DNA of 64,000 nt from Halocatena marina (lineage in GTDB: Archaea; Halobacteriota; Halobacteria; Halobacteriales; Haloarculaceae). Positions 61,402-64,000 of the stretch are shown piece by piece; the stretch's first letter is position 1; each line of letters starts with the position of its first letter. Both the position numbers and the translations under genes were made by a program. The stretch covers positions 62,001 to 126,000 of the forward strand of contig NZ_CP109785.1 in assembly GCF_025913575.1 (NCBI RefSeq), given 5' to 3'. Under the pieces are notes generated by a model. That model was not told where the DNA came from and made no database searches. It saw only the letters and a list, made by a program, of their open reading frames with translations.

Positions 61402-63654
61402 ATGGGACTGGATGAGGACTCATTAGCGTATCATCGAGAGGAGCCACCAGGGAAGCTAGCGATTTCGACGACTAAGCCGACGAACACCCAGCGTGATCTG
61501 AGTCTCGCGTACTCACCAGGGGTTGCGGCCCCGTGTCTCGCGATCGACGACGATCCAACAAAAGCCTACCAGTACACGGCGAAGGGGAATCTCGTCGGTG
61601 TAGTCTCAAACGGAAGCGCGGTACTGGGGCTGGGTGATATTGGTGCGCAGGCTTCCAAACCGGTGATGGAAGGCAAAGGCGTGTTGTTCAAGCGATTTGC
61701 GGATATCGATGTCTTTGACATCGAACTTGACGAAACCGATGTCGATGCGTTCGTCGATGCAGTTGCAGCGATGGAGCCGACGTTCGGCGGAATCAACCTC
61801 GAAGACATCGCAGCTCCTGCCTGTTTCGAAATCGAATCACGACTGCGCGAGCGGATGGACATTCCGGTGTTCCACGACGACCAGCACGGAACTGCGATTA
61901 TCTCTGGCGCTGCGCTGCTCAACGCTGCCGATGTGGTCGGCAAAGACCTGCAGGATCTCGATATTGTTTTCTCGGGAGCGGGTGCGAGCGCTATCGCGAC
62001 AGCGCGCTTTTACGTTTCACTCGGTGCACGAAAAGAGAATATTACGATGTGTGATTCCTCAGGGATCATCACGGAATCACGCGTCGATAACGGTGAAATC
62101 AACAAATTCAAACAACAGTTCGCCAGAGACATCCAAGACGGAACACTGAGCGATGCGATGGCCGATTCGGACGTGTTCGTTGGCTTGTCGGCGGGCGGAA
62201 TTGTCTCACAAGAGATGGTCCGCTCGATGGCGAGTGATCCAATCGTCTTCGCAATGGCGAATCCGGATCCCGAAATCGACTACGACGCGGCAAAAGAAGC
62301 GCGCGAGGACACCGTGATCATGGCGACAGGGCGCTCGGATTATCCGAATCAGGTGAACAACGTGCTTGGATTCCCGTTCATCTTCCGCGGAGCACTGGAC
62401 GCGCGCGCGACAGATATCAACGAACCGATGATGGTCGCCGCAGCCGAGGCACTGGCGGAACTCGCTCGCAAAGACGTACCGGACGCCGTTCTCAAAGCCT
62501 ACGGCGATCAACCACTCCAGTTTGGACCGGAGTATATTATCCCGAAGCCGATCGATTCGCGCGTTCTCTTCGAAGTGTCGTCGGCTGTCGCAAAAGCGGC
62601 AATCGAAAGTGGCGTCAGCCGAAATTCACTGGAAATTGAGCCGTACCGCGAGCAGCTCGAAGCCCGTCTCGGCAAATCACACGAGATGATGCGGATCGTT
62701 CTCAACAAGGCCAAATCCGACACCCAACGGATCGTCCTTGCTGAGGGTGATGACGATAAGATGATTCGGGCGGCTTACCAGCTCGAAGAGCAGGAAATCG
62801 CCGAGCCTGTCCTTATCGGCGATCGTGGGCACATCAGCGAAACTGCCCTTTCGCTTGGGCTCGATTTCACCCCCGAGATCGTCGATCCGGGCGAAGAGTC
62901 GCTCGAACCGTACGCCGATCGACTCTATGAACTGCGAAAGCGCAAAGGAATCACACAACGAGAGGCGAACGATCTGATCACGGATGGAAATCACCTCGGA
63001 AGCGTCATGGTCGAGATGGGTGATGCGGATGCGCTGTTGACGGGGTTGACCCACCACTATCCGTCGGCGCTGCGCCCGCCGCTGCAGGTAATCGGAACTG
63101 CTCCCGACGCAGAATACGCTGCAGGCGTGTACATGCTGACGTTCCAAAATCGCGTGGTGTTCTGCGCCGATGCAACGGTGAATCAGGACCCGGATGAAGA
63201 TGTCTTGGCAGAGATCGCCCAGCACACGGCGAATCTAGCGCGCCGATTCAACGTCTCGCCACGCGTCGCGTTCCTGTCGTATTCGGACTTCGGGAGTGTA
63301 CGGACCGAAGGCACCCGCAAGCCACGATTGGCAGCCAAGCAACTACAGACGAATCCGTCGGTCGATTTCCCCGTTGATGGGGAGATGCAGGCCGACACGG
63401 CAGTCGTCGAGGAAATACTTGAGGGGACGTACGGTTTCTCTGAACTCGATGGACCAGCGAACGTCCTCGTGTTCCCGAACCTTGAGGCAGGTAACATCGG
63501 ATACAAACTCCTCCAGCGACTGGGTGGAGCCGACGCGATCGGTCCGATGCTCGTCGGTATGGACAAACCTGTGCACGTCCTCCAGCGCGGTGACGAAGTC
63601 GCCGATATCGTCAACCTCGCTGGCGTCGCTGCTGTCGATGCGCAGGATACATAA
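61402..63654 (+). CDS. maeB: NADP-dependent malic enzyme with C-terminal phosphotransacetylase domain
   Basis: The 750-residue fusion protein is MaeB-type. Its malic-enzyme half (about 1-425) has [23 protein letters not shown] and [15 protein letters not shown] (NAD(P) site), plus [11 protein letters not shown]. The C-terminal half (about 430-750) is a phosphotransacetylase-like domain that in bacterial MaeB is regulatory (binds acetyl-CoA). The enzyme decarboxylates malate to pyruvate, giving NADPH. Length and domain order match the family. Confidence 0.95.
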   Translation: MGLDEDSLAYHREEPPGKLAISTTKPTNTQRDLSLAYSPGVAAPCLAIDDDPTKAYQYTAKGNLVGVVSNGSAVLGLGDIGAQASKPVMEGKGVLFKRFADIDVFDIELDETDVDAFVDAVAAMEPTFGGINLEDIAAPACFEIESRLRERMDIPVFHDDQHGTAIISGAALLNAADVVGKDLQDLDIVFSGAGASAIATARFYVSLGARKENITMCDSSGIITESRVDNGEINKFKQQFARDIQDGTLSDAMADSDVFVGLSAGGIVSQEMVRSMASDPIVFAMANPDPEIDYDAAKEAREDTVIMATGRSDYPNQVNNVLGFPFIFRGALDARATDINEPMMVAAAEALAELARKDVPDAVLKAYGDQPLQFGPEYIIPKPIDSRVLFEVSSAVAKAAIESGVSRNSLEIEPYREQLEARLGKSHEMMRIVLNKAKSDTQRIVLAEGDDDKMIRAAYQLEEQEIAEPVLIGDRGHISETALSLGLDFTPEIVDPGEESLEPYADRLYELRKRKGITQREANDLITDGNHLGSVMVEMGDADALLTGLTHHYPSALRPPLQVIGTAPDAEYAAGVYMLTFQNRVVFCADATVNQDPDEDVLAEIAQHTANLARRFNVSPRVAFLSYSDFGSVRTEGTRKPRLAAKQLQTNPSVDFPVDGEMQADTAVVEEILEGTYGFSELDGPANVLVFPNLEAGNIGYKLLQRLGGADAIGPMLVGMDKPVHVLQRGDEVADIVNLAGVAAVDAQDT

Positions 63655-63756
63655 CGAACAGGTGGCGTATCAGATTCGGAAGTAGACCGCGCTCACGCAG
63701 AATCAGTAGAAGAGTCCCGATCAAAACATTGTGTTGTCGCCACAGACCCAGCGTTC

Positions 63757-64000
63757 TCAGTAGAACGCAGCGGTCGTTACTGTCGTCTCTTCGTCGTCCT
63801 CTAGTTTCTCGTAGGCGGCCTCGAAGTCCTCATCGCGGACAGTCGTGCGTTCTTCACGGATTGCAAACATCCCGGCCTCGGTGACGAAACTCGCCAATTC
63901 GGCACCACTGAAGCCCTCTGTCATCGTTGCGAGCTCGCTGTACTCGACCGATTCGTTGATATCCATCTCTGAAGCGTGGATTTCGATGATGCGCTCTCGA
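63757..64000 (-). CDS. Proteasome-activating nucleotidase (PAN-type AAA ATPase), C-terminal fragment (5' end outside window)
   Basis: About 80 residues are visible. RERIIEIHASEMDI is followed by SELATMTEGFSGAELASFVT, EAGMFAIREERTTV and DEDFEAAYEKLED, the C-domain of PAN/Rpt ATPases. PAN unfolds substrates for the 20S proteasome. The protein ends in TTAAFY, so Tyr is the last residue. The canonical HbYX motif needs Tyr in the second-last place, so docking to the 20S gate may differ or depend on another PAN copy. Confidence 0.88.
   Translation of the reverse strand, partial: RERIIEIHASEMDINESVEYSELATMTEGFSGAELASFVTEAGMFAIREERTTVRDEDFEAAYEKLEDDEETTVTTAAFY

Overview
The window comes from a haloarchaeon (class Halobacteria). 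The evidence is an acidic proteome, archaeal information-processing genes (TFB, MCM, aIF2-beta, RfcL, a PAN-type proteasome ATPase, V/A-type ATPase subunit D), Tat-dependent lipoproteins, a halocyanin, and many TATA-like boxes 23-33 nt upstream of start codons, the spacing of leaderless haloarchaeal transcripts. Genes are dense on both strands. No insertion sequence, prophage, CRISPR array or rRNA was seen. There is one tRNA (anticodon CAU). I cannot name the species.

Layout. 1-5.9 kb: end of an ABC exporter, creatininase-family amidohydrolase, a haloarchaeal acidic helical protein, MptD-type dihydroneopterin aldolase, aIF2-beta fused to TRAM, Azf-type NAD glucose-6-phosphate dehydrogenase, hotdog thioesterase, DUF309, MaoC hydratase. 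6-9 kb: tRNA, Thr-rich membrane-anchored protein, CysE, S66 peptidase. 9.1-14.9 kb: phosphate uptake operon pstS-C-A-B-phoU (minus strand). 15.4-17.7 kb: TatC with a basic 16-residue tandem-repeat extension. 18-23.1 kb: ferritin-like protein, rhodanese/MBL fusion with a coupled unknown gene, CNNM/CorC-type membrane protein, SDR. 23.2-28.3 kb: mutL and mutS. 28.3-31 kb: small membrane protein, ParA/MinD-like ATPase with a degenerate P-loop, unknown gene, TFB. 31.1-38.5 kb: mcm carrying two mini-inteins, followed by three unknown proteins; prepilin peptidase and a small Zn protein; atpD. 38.7-42.3 kb: acetyltransferase, amidohydrolase, and a Tat-exported sulfite-oxidase-like enzyme encoded with a halocyanin lipoprotein. 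42.4-47.8 kb: hutUGIH histidine-degradation operon with all junctions overlapping. 47.9-51.3 kb: small zinc-finger gene, then a heme operon (fused siroheme decarboxylase AhbA-AhbB, precorrin-2 dehydrogenase, HemA). 51.3-54.3 kb: membrane protein, gcvT-gcvH, Gfo/Idh/MocA oxidoreductase. 54.6-58.6 kb: UspA-like protein, ABC-2 exporter pair, small charged protein, acetyltransferase, AbrB/PIN toxin-antitoxin pair. 58.7-64 kb: rfcL, ctaA, maeB-type malic enzyme, end of a PAN-type ATPase.

Working together: the pst genes import phosphate and end with an AbrB-PhoU regulator. hutUGIH converts histidine to glutamate. The AhbAB/precorrin-2 dehydrogenase/HemA set supplies heme by the archaeal siroheme route, and CtaA makes heme A for respiration. 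The halocyanin/Mo-enzyme pair looks like an extracytoplasmic redox module.

The best candidates for undescribed biology are the mcm-linked unknown trio, the basic repeat tail on TatC, the halocyanin-Mo enzyme couple, the Walker-A-degenerate ParA-like ATPase next to tfb, and a 55-residue zinc-finger gene between the hut and heme operons. All functions are read from sequence by eye; no search was run.
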